A stretch of 64,000 bases of DNA, from assembly GCF_964019925.1 (NCBI RefSeq), contig NZ_OZ026470.1:186001-250000 (forward strand). The letters are read 5' to 3'. The position numbers and the translations under genes are program-made. How positions within the stretch are numbered: position 1 is the stretch's first letter; each line of letters opens with the position of its first letter. The DNA is from Spiroplasma endosymbiont of Cantharis nigra (GTDB lineage Bacteria > Bacillota_I > Bacilli_A > Mycoplasmatales > Mycoplasmataceae). Below are positions 46,889 to 58,464 of this stretch, piece after piece. The notes beneath the pieces were generated by a model, which was not told the origin of the DNA, ran no database searches, and saw nothing but the letters and a program-made list of their open reading frames with translations.

Positions 46889-47407
46889 ATGCCTTTTATA
46901 AAAATTACAAATAATTTATATCTAGGTGATCAATTTTCAAATAAACTTAAAACAAAACATAAGGAATTAAAAATAAGTAATATATATTATGATATGTTAA
47001 AACACCAATATGCAAATAAGCAAAATACTATTTATAATGATTATTTTGTAAAAATAGATGATAAACTAGCTTTGAATTTATTAGACTCACATGATCCATC
47101 TGATTTTAATGACTATAAGTTTGCCTTAGCAATAAAGTTTATCAGCGAAAATATTGAAAACAATTTAATTTATACACACTGTCAACTTGGTGTTAGTAGA
47201 AGTGCTTCAACTATATTCATATATTTAGTAATTAGTAAAACTTTAAATTTTAGTAGTTTTGAACAAGCTTTAAATGAATATTTAACAAAAATATATCCTT
47301 ATATGAAAGTTAATTATGGTGTTTATAACTATCTAAAAAATAATTTTCCGTATACCAAAGTTAAAAACCTTTCTAAAAAGACATGAGGTGATTTACTTGC
47401 ATATTAG
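46889..47407 (+). CDS. Dual-specificity-type protein phosphatase
   Basis: 172 residues with TGA at 47384 read as Trp. Begins directly after the EIICB stop (TAAATG). Starts with MPFIKITNNLYLGDQFSN, typical of eukaryotic-like dual-specificity phosphatases, and contains the P-loop HCQLGVSRSAS with nucleophile Cys98 and Arg104 (HCx5R). An Asp in the segment LLDSHDPSDFNDYKF (about 66-78) could be the general acid. Such enzymes remove phosphate from Ser/Thr/Tyr in proteins, or act on phosphoinositides or sugars. The coupling to a PTS gene suggests control of phosphorylated substrate or protein; this is inference. Confidence 0.85.
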
Positions 47408-48137
47408 TTATATTGATTTTGATTGAGATAAGGTAATTGCATATGATAATAATTTTAATGAAATTTTTAGAGAAAGTTGTTTAATTCTAAGGGACTTAAG
47501 AAATTATGAAGTACTTTTTATTGGAGAAGAAGCAATAAAAAATTTAAAAAAAGAGGGAAACTTTATTGCAATAAACTTTACAGAAAACTCAAAAATTGTA
47601 TCAGAGGAAGACTTTATATTGTTTATTAGTTATTTTAAAAATAAATATAAGCTAATTGATTTTCCAATAATAATTGATAGATATAAAAAAGCAAATTTTT
47701 TTGAAACAAATAATTTAAAATTTATTGAGCTATCACAGTTTTATTCAAATAGAGGAAATGAATTTGGTTTTATTGATTTGAGAAATTCAGATTTAAATAT
47801 ATACAATAAGGAATTAAATGAACTATTTAAATATAATTTAGGAAAAATAAAAATATTGAATTTATTAAATAGATATTTTTATTTAAATTTCAATTCAACT
47901 TTAAATACAAAAAAAACAAAAGATTTATTAAAAAAAATATGTGAAGGTGAAAAAGTTACTAGTGTTACTTGTAGAAATTTTAGTACAGGTCAAGATAATG
48001 ATATTTTAATTACAAACGTAAAAAAACTAACAAAAGAATTAGAAAAACAATTAAGTGCAATTTTAAAAGATGTATTTAATTTTAAAAGATATAGTATGAA
48101 TTTGGATGCACAGGAGGTATTAAATTATGTTAATTAG
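47397..48137 (+). CDS. Divergent, truncated MreB/actin-like protein
   Basis: 246 residues from the TTG at 47397 (preceded by GAGG); a GTG at 47388 is also possible. Segments align in order with MreB: ISYIDFDWDKVIAYDNN (phosphate-1 strand pair), YEVLFIGEEAIKNLKKEGNFIAI (MreB 'VGEEAkxMxGRTPgNI'), FPIIIDRYKKANFFE, LKFIELSQFYSNRG (the 'EPMAAAIG' position), GFIDLRNSDLNIY (the 'DIGGGTT' position), and near the end VTCRNFSTGQDNDILITNVKKLTKEL (MreB 'GRDLVTGLPK...E'). The protein stops there, without the C-terminal nucleotide-site subdomain. The nucleotide loops are poorly conserved, so ATP binding is doubtful. Overlaps both neighbours. Homology is inferred by eye. Confidence 0.6.
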
Positions 48138-48330
48138 TTTAATTATATTTCTAAGTATTTCTACTATTTTATTTATGTGTTCATTTATAATTTTATTTAT
48201 AAATAAACATAAAAAAAATCCTAATTTTAAATTAGAAAGTAATAATAAGTCTTTTATTAAGTTTATGCCAATAGCCTTATTTTGTTCAGGTTTACTTGTT
48301 TTATTTGTGGGACTAGCCACCTATATATAG
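48127..48330 (+). CDS. Small two-helix membrane protein
   Basis: 67 residues with GGAGG (48113-48117) upstream, starting 11 nt before the end of the MreB-like gene. Two hydrophobic segments (MLISLIIFLSISTILFMCSF, and FMPIALFCSGLLVLFVGLAT) linked by a basic loop. Overlap and ribosome site support a real gene in the same operon; it could anchor the MreB-like protein to the membrane, which is inference only. Confidence 0.65.
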   Translation: MLISLIIFLSISTILFMCSFIILFINKHKKNPNFKLESNNKSFIKFMPIALFCSGLLVLFVGLATYI

Positions 48331-48350
48331 ATTATAATTGGATACTTTTA

Positions 48351-48386
48351 AAACATATTCCATAAATTTGTGAATATGTTTTTTAT
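48351..48386 (+). terminator. Terminator of PTS-phosphatase-MreB-like operon
   Basis: AAACATATTC / GAATATGTTT stem with an 11-nt loop, followed by TTTTATT. Confidence 0.8.
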
Positions 48387-48444
48387 TAGAGTATATTGCT
48401 CTACGGTATTGATGAGGAATCCAAGTGGAAAGTATTTAGTTTAA

Positions 48445-48599
48445 AATAACTCTAGTATTTCATCTTTAAAACATTGTTGAGTTTTATTTACAGATATTTT
48501 ATTAGCATTTAATAATAGTTATTTTATAAAATCTCTATTTATTCATAATAAAGGAAGAAAAAAGGTGCTTATTAGTGTTTAGGACATAATTATTTATGC
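48445..48599 (-). mobile_element. Fossil right end of ISNCY-like element
   Basis: Degenerate match to the transposase start block and the end (AGGACATAATTATTTATG). Same orientation as the other copies. The most diverged of the set. Confidence 0.6.
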
Positions 48600-48683
48600 T
48601 TATAAAAATACTTTATTATAATAAAAATATTTTTATTATAATATATAATTATTATAGGTATAAATAAAAAAAGGGGTAAAAAT

Positions 48684-51479
48684 ATGAAAAAATTATTATC
48701 AATTTTATCTGCAATAGCATTTACTGCTTCAACATCATCAGCTGTTGTAAGCTGTAATTCAACTTCAGATAATACAAAAAACATTGATAAGATTATCAAA
48801 AAGAAGGATTTAGGTAAAATTAACAATGTAAGTGAGAATATTTTAAAAAAAGCACTTAAAGAGAATAATCCAAAAGTGGATGTTGATAAATTAGCACTAA
48901 AAGATGTTGATTTATTTAATGGAAATGCAGTATTTGTTGCCAAAAATAAAGCAGCTGATTATTCTGGAGAAGCTCGTGTTAAATTTGATTTTGGTAATAG
49001 AAAAGCAGATTCTCAATATTTATGAGAAGCTATTACAAATACTTGATTGGGAACAATTGACAAAAATGATGAAAAAACAATCAAAGAAGAGTTAAAAGGA
49101 CTTAATCCTTTACTTAATACAGACCAATTAGAAGTTAAAAATATTAATTCATGAGGGGCTACAATTGAAGCAAAGAGTGATTCAACTCTTTATAAAGGTC
49201 AATCAACAGTTTCTTATAGTGTAATTAATGATGCATCTTCTTCAAAAAAAGCACTTTCTTCTGTAGTAAAAAACAGTTGATTAGGTGATATTAGTGTTGG
49301 TGCAAACAAAGAAGAAACTGAAAGAAATATATTAACTGCTTTAGAGCAAAAAAATAGTGGCATTAAAACTAGTGAGTTAGAAGTTAGATCAATAAGTGAT
49401 TGAGGAGCACAAGTAAGTGCTAAACAAAACTCAGAGGTATATCAAGATGAATGCTATATTAGTTTTACTTTAAAAGGAAATTCAGCAGGTCAAGGAGCAG
49501 GAGCAACTTCACTTTATAATGAAGTTAAAACAACATGATTGGGTAGTGTTTCAGATACAAAAGAAGCAACAATTATGGAAGCTGTTAAAAGAAGTAATCC
49601 AAACTTAGATACTAGTAAATTAACTTTAAAAGGTACTAATCAATATAACTCAATTTTAATTCCTAATGAGGAAGGTAAATCTAAATATAAAGATGAAGTA
49701 TGACTTTCATATGGTATTTCAGAAAATGCTAAACCATTTGAAAAAGAAGAATTAAGTAAAGTTATTGAAAATAAAAACTTTGATACAAATTCAGCTATTA
49801 AATTAGCAGAAGGTGAAGAACTAAAAGATTTAAAAGTAAAAGAATTAGTTTACAATTCAAATAGAAGTATAGATTCAAATCAAATTGAAATCTCTGATAT
49901 AACAGAAATTTTAAGTGATAATAATAAATATCAAAAATTCTCAGCAAAAGTAAATGCTAAAGAAAACTCATATAGTTATAAAGGATCTACTGAGATTAAT
50001 TTCTATACTTCAACAACTGTTATAGAGGCCAAAGAATTAAGCAATGTTATTGAAAACAATAAGTTGGGTGAACTTAATGAAAATACAGAAGCTACAATTC
50101 TAAGTACTTTAGTAGAAAAAAACCCAAACTTAGACTTAGGAAGTATTGAAGTTAAAAATATAACACAAACAAGTGCAACTATTAATTCTATTAGTGAAAG
50201 CAAAATTTATAAAGGTTCTGTTGAAGTTAACTTTACAGTTAAACAAGAAGAAGTTGTACCTGAAAATAAAAAAGATTTAGCCGATGACTTAAAAGTAACT
50301 GATTTAGGAGAACTTGATGACGCAAATACATCAACAATCTTGGATGCAGTTTATGGCAAAAATAAAAATGTAATAAAAAATGAAATTGAAGTTAAAAATA
50401 TTACTGCAACTGGAGCAAAAATTAAAGCAAAAGCAAAATCTGAATTTTATAAAGAAGAGTCTGAAGTTTTAATTACTTATACTTTAAAAGCTAATGGTGA
50501 AAAACCAAAACCATCTAATGACGCTTTATTAGTAGGATACTGATATGAGTGAGGTGGAGCAGAACAACACAATAATCCAGTTGATCTATTAAATAGTAAT
50601 GAATTATTAAATTCTGCATATAATGTAATTGATATTTCATTCTTATATACATGAGAACCATATGCAATGCCTACTTTTGAACCATTTAGTCCAACAAGCA
50701 AAACTAGAATTAAAGAAGGAATTAAATCTTTACAAAATGCTGGTAAAAAAGTAATTCTATCAATGGGTGGAGCTACTGGTGGAGAAATGAGATTTAGACA
50801 AGATCAAACTGATCAATTAACTGCTACATTTATTAAGTACATGGATGAATATGGTTTTGATGGAATTGATATAGATTGAGAAGGTGGAGCACTTGGGGAT
50901 AGAGAAAGTCAACAAACTACAATCTCAGCTTTAAAAGAAGCTAAAAAAATTCAAAACTCAAAGGGTAAAGAATTTATGTTAACAATGGCTCCAGAATTAC
51001 CGTACTTAAAATATAATACAGAAGCTGGTAGTCAAGGAAGTTATATTCCTTTCTTAAAAGGACTTGATGGTATTTATGATTTTATTAATCCTCAATACTA
51101 TAATGGATGAGCATTTGGAACATTTATTGATCAAGAAGAAAAAGACTATTTAGGAGTTAATAAATCTTATATTTCAAATGATGATAGTGAGTATAGAGGA
51201 GAATTCTACTACTTAGTAACAAAATATTTAACAACAAAATATAGTTCTCAAAATGATTTCTATGAAAAAATTCCAACAAATAAATTTGTTTTAGGAGCTG
51301 CTACTAATGAAGCTGCAGGTAGAGGTGCAGCAACAAGAGAATCAATTTATAAAGCATATGTTTTATTAGAAAATGACAATATTCACATTCGTGGATTAAT
51401 GACATGAGCTATTAACTTTGATGCTGTTGCAAATTGAATGTTTGAAGCTTGATTCAAAGAAACTTGAGGAAATAAATAG
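48684..51479 (+). CDS. Surface lipoprotein with spiralin-like repeats and GH18 chitinase domain
   Basis: 931 residues. Lipoprotein signal MKKLLSILSAIAFTASTSSAVVSC with the lipid-accepting Cys24. Residues about 25-610 consist of about seven degenerate repeats of ~75 residues, each with a pattern like LGxI....TI..AL...NP.LD...L.VKNI......YKG...V.FTV, as in spiralin-type surface proteins. The C-terminal ~320 residues form a GH18 barrel: KKVILSMGG, catalytic FDGIDIDWEGG (Asp726, Asp729, Asp731, Glu733), and MTWAINFDAVANW near the end. GH18 enzymes cleave beta-1,4 GlcNAc polymers such as chitin; in an arthropod-associated mollicute the enzyme would sit on the cell surface on a spiralin-repeat stalk. 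All catalytic acids are present. Transcribed alone with its own terminator. Confidence 0.9.
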
Positions 51480-51507
51480 TTTATAGTTAAATTTAAGTAA
51501 ATCAAAG

Positions 51508-51539
51508 AACTTATACAAATTATATGTATAAGTTTTTTT
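51508..51539 (+). terminator. Terminator of chitinase gene
   Basis: AACTTATACA / TGTATAAGTT stem, 7-nt loop, followed by TTTTT. Confidence 0.85.
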
Positions 51540-51540
51540 A

Positions 51541-51904
51541 TTCTAATTTTTAATAAATTGTAATACTAAAGTCATAATGTTTAGTTTGAAATAATTCCAT
51601 TATTTCATCTTTTAAAGATGCTAAATTTTACTTGCAAGTAATGTATTGGTATTTTATAAATAAAATTTCTAGTTTCAATCTCTTTATTCTTTTTAAGTTT
51701 TCATCTTGTATATCTAATACTATAAACTAACTTAAATCATTGTGTTTTAAAGGAGTCCTTTCTTAAAGATAATCCATTAATTAATCTTAATTGTTTTTGC
51801 TTCATTATATTTAATAGTAGTTGTTTCATAAAAAAATCATTTATTGATTATAAAGGGGAACAAAGTTTTTTGTTAACATGTAGCGAAATAATTGTTTATT
51901 ACTC
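51541..51904 (-). mobile_element. Truncated, decayed ISNCY-like element
   Basis: Matches the right third of the full copies: 'actaaagtcataatgtttagtttgaaataatt' and the terminal block 'tttattgattataaaggggaacaaagt' followed by ATAATTGTTTATTA (51891-51904). Many changes; no coding capacity. Confidence 0.75.
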
Positions 51905-51906
51905 AT

Positions 51907-51985
51907 ACTATAATTTGAAAATGTGTCAATATTTTTATAATAATAGAGTTAGTTATAAACTATAGGTGTCATAAAAAAAATGACA
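51907..51985 (+). mobile_element. Fossil right end of IS3-family element
   Basis: CTATAATTTGAAAATGTGTC and the following ~50 nt match the end of OrfB and the right end of the IS3 element at 22452-22520 (including ATAGGTGTC). It directly follows the ISNCY fossil. Confidence 0.7.
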
Positions 51986-52022
51986 ATAAATCTCTTTAAA
52001 TTGTTTTTCCTCTAATAATTAC

Positions 52023-52053
52023 TTGCTTTTTTTTTTTTTTTTTAAAATATACT
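52023..52053 (+). promoter_or_regulatory. Promoter with poly-T spacer
   Basis: TTGCTT (52023-52028) as -35, a run of 17 Ts (52027-52043), then TATACT (52048-52053) as -10 (or TAAAAT at 52043-52048). Upstream of the lipoprotein start at 52085. Length change of the T-run would alter promoter spacing. Confidence 0.65.
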
Positions 52054-52084
52054 AAAAATAGTTTTAAAAAAAGGAGAAAATAAA

Positions 52085-53809
52085 ATGAAAAAATTATTAG
52101 GTTTTTTAGGAGCAATTACATTTATTGCATCAACAAGTACTAGCGTTATTGCATGTGGTAATAAGGAGATTACTGATCCTGCTACAGATGAAAATGTCTT
52201 TGAGGAGTTATTTAAGAATTTTGAAAATGATATTCAAAACTCACTTAATAGTCATTATTCAGAAAAAAGTTTAGGTTTTTCTGTAATGAATGACAGTGTT
52301 GAAGAAAAGGGATTTACTTTTTTAAAGGAAAGTAAACTTACTGAAGTTGGTAATGGAGATCACGTATTAGAAGGGGAAAATCTTAATAGTTTTAATCATG
52401 ACTTAAACCTTTTATTAGATGATACTGCTTTGAGAATAAAAATAAATGCTCTAGCAAATCAACCAGAATATAACTTATTAACATCAGGATTATCAAATGG
52501 TATTTATAATGGTCTTATTATAAAAGATAATAAAATTGGTATTAATATTAAAAGTGGAAATGAAAACAATACTGATGCCCAAAGTAATTTTTCAGCAACA
52601 GTTTCATTTTCAATAGCAATTGATATAAATTATATGAAAAATAATGAACTGCAACGTAAAAATAGTGATTATTTATCTTTAACATTCTCATTAATAAATA
52701 ATGAAGACATTAGTGAAGCAATTAATGATATTCAACTATATTTAGGGGAAGAATTATATAAAAGTGCAAATTCACCACTATTTTTAACAGATTCAAAATT
52801 AGGTATAGCAGACTATGCTTTTAAAGAAGATATTAAAGATGATGTAAGAGAATATACTAATAAGTCTTCAAGTTCAACACAAGGAAGCTTTAAAAACCAA
52901 ATAGCCAAAGTTACAAAAGAAATTTTGGATGAAAAATCTACAGTTAGTGGTTCACAAGTTATAGCCAATGAGCAAATGTCTACTGAAAATATTTTATGAG
53001 AAAAGCAATATGCTAAATTTAATGCCACAAATGCAAAAGCAATAACTACTAAATCAGATATTTACAACAAAATTTTAGTTAATAAAGATCCAAATATTAC
53101 TTCTGCTCAAAAAGAAGAAGTAATAAAAAACGAGTATAATAAACAATTAGATGATACTAACTTTAAAAAAAGTTTTGAAACTTTTATAAAAGCTAGAGGA
53201 TTTAGTTCAGTTGAAAGTAAAACTAATTTTGAAAGTGTTTTAGGTTTTGGAACTTTAAATATAGGTGGTTTACAAATTAAAGTAGCAGACGATATTTATG
53301 AAATACCAACAATAGTTTTAGGTTTTGACTATAGTGTTGAAAATGATGATAACTCTTTATTTAAAAGATCAGATTATTCAAAACAAATTTTAAATAGTAT
53401 GGAAGCTTTTAGAAGTTCATTTGATATTAGTTATAGTGATGATGCTATTATGAATTTTTCAGACGAAAGAGTTTGAGTTAGAGCAAATGAGATATTTAAA
53501 GACAATAAAAATGATTTTTCAAGATCACAATTAAACTATTTAATTGGAGGTTCAGGATTTGAAGATAGTCCAGAATACAATAATGAAATTGCAAAAAATG
53601 GAAAAATGGGATATTTTAATTTCTACTTAAACTCAAGTGCAAGATTTTTATTAACAGAAGAAGGAATTAAATACAAATCAGGTAGTGCAAATGGTAATAA
53701 ATTATGCCTTCAACTAGGAGTATTTTTCATTGAGATACGTTTTAACTCAACTGATAATGATCTACTATCAAAAAATGGAGGATTTTTATTTAAAAAGGGT
53801 GTAAGATAA
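52085..53809 (+). CDS. Lipoprotein of an ABC-export operon
   Basis: 574 residues with TGA read as Trp. Signal MKKLLGFLGAITFIASTSTSVIAC with lipobox Cys24. The mature part is hydrophilic, without domains I know. The start follows AAAGGAGAAAATAAA. The permease gene begins 1 nt after its stop, so the lipoprotein is in one operon with the permease and ATPase. Similar lipoprotein/permease/ATPase triads are common in Spiroplasma and Mesoplasma. It may be a component of the transporter or its exported substrate. Confidence 0.8.
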
Positions 53810-53810
53810 T

Positions 53811-55622
53811 ATGATAGCAGAAAATAAAAATTCAATTCCTCTAAAAAAACTTATTGGATTCAATCTTAAACTATATTTAAAAGACAAATCAATTATTATT
53901 TTGTCTTTTATTATTTTATTTTTAACTTTATTTTTTAGTATTTTAATATCAGTATATAAAAAAACAAATGCCAATATTGTAGTTTTTTATAATTACTTTT
54001 TTATAATTACTTTTTCAGTTTTATTATTTCTTTTGATTTTAAGAATGATTCAGTTAATGCTTAATAATAAGATTGATGATAAAACATTTTATTTAATGAT
54101 TTCTACTAATATTTCTAGAAAAAAAATAATATTTACATTAGTAATATCTACATTAATCTATATTTTAGCAATTCAAACAGTTATTTTTTTGTTACCCAAT
54201 ATTCTTTTTTCACTTACAACTATAAAAATTAATGAAGTTTTATTAAGAATTACTTTGGTTCACTTTATTTATGCTTTGTGTTATGGTTTTTGCTTAACTT
54301 CTTTTTTCATATTTTTATCAGCTACATTAAAAATGCAAGTTTCAACAATCTTATGTTCACTTATTTTGGCTACAAATTTTATTAATAGTTTACCAGCCCA
54401 ATTCATGAAGGAATCTGAAAAAAGTATTGTATTAAGTTTTGAAGGTGGACAAGCATTTCAAGTTACTGAAATTTATAAGGCATTTGATTTACAAGAACAT
54501 ATTAAAGAAGAACAAATTAAATATCCTTCACTTAGTAAATACATTAATAATTTTTTTATACAAAATGAATTACTATCAGGACAAGCATTTCAAGCAGCAA
54601 ATATTGTTAAACTAAGAAAACAATTTTGAACTGAATTAGGTTTAATAAATAATGAACCTAAAAATTATAGTTTGACTGATCAGAAACTAACAAAAACTCC
54701 AGATAACTGATCTAAAGCAGATTGAAAAATTGGAGATAAAGTAGATATTAATTTCTCACTTGAAAATACTTTTATTACTAGAGAACAATTAAAGCAATTA
54801 TCAAATGATTCAAATAATGAAAATCAAAAAATTTTAATTGAGTTTTGAAATTTTATGAATTACATTAATAAATACTTTATTGATGATTTAAATTTTCAAA
54901 AAAACTTTTATCAATTATTTGAAGATTTTACTTCAATAGTAGAAGGATCTGATATATCTTATATAGAAAATAAAACTTCAAGAACTTTAAGAAATGCTTT
55001 AGAAGTAGAAAAAAATGATGAAGAAATTATTGTAGGAGCTAAAAATGATTTAACAAGTGAGCTTATAAAATCAATGTATACAAATTACTTAGGAAGAAAT
55101 ACTAGTGGAATTGCTTTAAGTGAGTCAGCAAAAATGGATGATCTTATTTATTCAGAAGAGGGTTTATTTAGTCCAGTTATGTTAACTGCCAGAATTATTG
55201 AAGACTATTTTATTAAGTATTGCTCTATTTATACAATTGCAACTACAAAAGCTATTTCAATGAATAAAAGCTATTTTGATTATCAAAAGGCAAGAACAAA
55301 AAATGAAATATTTTTTCAAATGAATTTTATTGCAAATAATTTATTAAATTTCACATATTATTCAAGAAATGCTTCAGATGAAATTTGATTTAATGAAGAT
55401 AATACTAGTGTAATCAATTTTAATAATCAAGATAATTCATTTTTACCTTATAAACTTTATTCCTTTAAAATAGGTAAAAATGACTTTGGATTAGATTATA
55501 TTGAGCCTTTATCTTATGAGAATTTTATTCCCCCATATATATATTTAATTATTCAACTTATTTTTGCAATTTTTAATTTATTTATTTCTATCTTACTATT
55601 AAATAGAAAGGATTTAAACTAA
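53811..55622 (+). CDS. ABC transporter permease
   Basis: 603 residues. N-terminal half has about six hydrophobic segments (e.g. SIIILSFIILFLTLFFSILI, FFIITFSVLLFLLILRMI, LVISTLIYILAIQTVIFLLP), then a large extracytoplasmic domain (about residues 200-560), and one last membrane helix (PYIYLIIQLIFAIFNLFISI). This is the ABC-2-like layout of a permease with a big external loop. ATPase gene follows after 1 nt. Confidence 0.8.
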
Positions 55623-55623
55623 T

Positions 55624-56553
55624 ATGAAAAATTCAACTATAATTAAATTTGATAATTTTTTAAAAAAGTTTAAAAAAAGTGCAATAGGACCAATTAATTT
55701 TGAAATTAAACAAAATCGAATTGTTGCTTTTCTTGGTAGTAGTGGTAGTGGTAAAACAGTAATTTTAAACTCTTTGATTGGAGCTACTAAAAAATATAGT
55801 GGTGATATTTTTATTGATAAACATAATAGAAAAAAAATTGGTAATCATATTTTAAATAAGCAAATTGGAATTTATATTCAAATGGATTTTTCATTATATG
55901 ATATGAAAGCATATAATTTTCTAAAAACTATGGCATCAATTTATGGAGTTAAAAAAGAATTAATTAATGAGAAAGTTAAATACTGAATGGAGTACTTTAG
56001 TTTATGAGAATCAAAGGATAAAAGTCTTAGAAATTTTTCATGAGGAATGAAAAATAGAATAAATTTTATTTTATGCTTTTTAAAGGATCCCAATATAATT
56101 ATAATGGATGAGCCAGGAGCAAATCTAGATTCAATTTGAAGGAATAAGGTTAAAAACTTATTAATTAAATTTAAAAATGAAGGAAAAACAATTATTTTTA
56201 CAGTTCATAATATTGATGAGATGACTGATATAATTGATGACTATATTATCATTGAAAGAGGAAAATTAATATTTTTAGGATCAAAAGAAGAATTAAATAT
56301 TTATAATAAATATAAAGTATTTTTAGATTCTGAATTTGAAGTAGAAGAACTAAGATCATTTTTAAATAAACGCAATATAAAAAGTTTTAAATTTGACTTA
56401 CAAGAAAATTCAATTGTGATTGCTACAAATAATACAAAGGAAATTAATTGACTATTTTTATTTTTCTTGAAGAAAAATATTCCAATAAAAAATTTAGTGA
56501 AGTTACCAGTAAATATGGAGTCAATTCATAAAGCTTTAGAATCAAAAAATTAG
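55624..56553 (+). CDS. ABC transporter ATP-binding protein
   Basis: 309 residues. Walker A FLGSSGSGKTVIL, Q-loop GIYIQMDFSLYD, a degenerate signature NFSWGMKNRI (usual LSGGM), Walker B IIIMDEPGANLD, and H-switch TIIFTVHNIDEM. The C-terminal ~80 residues are the accessory domain seen in ABC-2 exporters. It powers the permease encoded just upstream. The altered signature (SWG for SGG) is noteworthy but the other motifs are intact. Confidence 0.9.
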
Positions 56554-56641
56554 CATTTAATGATAATAGTTTTTTATATAATATTTCAGAATTAATTTAT
56601 ATACTTATAAAAATATAAGTGAAAATATTTTTATTTGAATT

Positions 56642-56673
56642 AAACATTTAATAGTCTATTAAATGTTTTTTTA
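56642..56673 (+). terminator. Terminator of lipoprotein-ABC operon
   Basis: AAACATTTAATA / TATTAAATGTTT perfect stem with GTC loop, followed by Ts. Confidence 0.88.
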
Positions 56674-56813
56674 TATTTAATAAGTAATTAAAGTACTTTA
56701 AGCTTTTAATTTAAAACAATATCTTTAATTAGTAAATATATAATAAAAATATTGTATTTATCAATTAGGGATGTTGGGCGGGTTATGAAAGAAAGGGAAA
56801 TTACAATTAATAT

Positions 56814-58388
56814 ATGAAAAAAATATTAAATCTTTTCGGAATTGTATCACTATCATCAGTTAACTTACTTCAGAACTCTTGAGTGAAAAATTCAAAAGAA
56901 GATATTAAAATATCAAATAAAATTAATCAGCAACTGAATAGTAACTCTTGTGATTGTTCAGATGTAATAACAAGCTATAAAGAATTTATAGCCTATAAAA
57001 GTGATTCTTATATATCACGAGTTAATCAATTATCTTTAGATCAATGAACTCTAAATTTTTTATTCAATGCTTTTAGAGCTAATCCAAAATTGGATTATAC
57101 AGATGTGGAGAATTTTTTATCCAATTCAATTTTAGACTTTTCTTATAGCAAAAATACCAAAGCAAAAGAAGCAATATCTAAAGCAATAATAAGTCATGGT
57201 TTTAAATATGCCAATTATCAAGTTGGTGGAGTTTTTATTAAAGTGGAGGAAAGAAGGTATGATTCACCTGGTTATGAATGATGAATTAATGGTTTGGAAG
57301 TAGGGATTTTTGACACAACAAAAAGACAACCGTTAGAACAGGAAATATACTCTGATATAAAATTTAGTAAAGCTTTAAACTTATCTGAACCTTTTGAAAG
57401 AAAGACAATTGAGAGTGGAGGATTAATGAGTTATCATTCAATGCCAAGATTTGCATCGAATATCTCAATGCTCAAAGAAGATTTTGCTTATCTTTCTTTT
57501 CCTGATGCTAAAATGGAAGGAATTCTAATTGATGAATATAATGAAATCTATCAAAGATATAACTACTCAAAAGCTTTTAATGGATCAGATTTATATCAAT
57601 CATTTAAAACCTATGATTTAAAATGGAATGGAAATAATGAAAATGAGTATTATTTAAATACAGAATTACAAGAAACATTTACTTATCAAAAGTTAGATCC
57701 ATCCATTTTTCTAATTAATGATACTGAAGTTAAATTAATTTTTAGACAAAACTCTGAATTTAAAAATAAATATGACATTTGATTAGAAAATAAACATCAT
57801 TTTCAAAATTATCGTCCTTTTTTTGAAGAAACCTCTATGACTTTTAATTTTAATTTAAATAATAAAATAGCTTTTTTTAATACATTAGAACTAAAAGAGG
57901 TTGAGAATGTATACAATAAAAAAATATTAGCAAGAGAAAAAAATCTTTCAAATGAAAGAATATTTCCTCCAATAGGGGGAAGTCCATTTTTAACAAGAAT
58001 TATTTATGACGACTTTCATAATGACTTTTGAGGAATGGAAGTCTATTTAAATAGAGAAGCACTTAACTCACTTGCTAATATGATTTGTATTGGAAAAGAT
58101 AATAATCAACCTTTTATAAACATAGTAAGAGAATTATTAATGTTAGCGGCACCCGAATATTTTGAATACACAATTGAAGAACAAAATTTAATTGTAACTC
58201 AAATTGATGCAGCAATTAGAAATAGATATGATAATCATCCAAATTATTTATCTCTTTTCTTTAATGAATTTTATTATAATGAAGAGGCTACAATTGGAGT
58301 TTGAATTCAAGCAAAGAACTTTGAAAATGGAGATCCTAATAATGTTGACTATGATATAGAAAATTGAGATTCTCCACCTCATAATTAG
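56814..58388 (+). CDS. Secreted or membrane-anchored protein of unknown function
   Basis: 524 residues. The N-terminus MKKILNLFGIVSLSSVNLLQNSW has the form of the lipoprotein signals in this window, but no cysteine stands at the lipobox position; the first Cys pair (CDC) is at residues 46-48. So it is either cleaved and secreted or held by the uncleaved signal. The body is acidic and aromatic-rich (e.g. IGGSPFLTRIIYDDFHNDFWG), with no domain I know. Possible weak start signal (AAAGGGAAA at 56793-56801). Not clearly in an operon with its neighbours. Confidence 0.7.
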
Positions 58389-58464
58389 ATAGCAAGATTT
58401 TAATAAATTTATATTTTTATAACTAATATATAAAAAGTAAATATTTATTATGGGAATTAGATAT

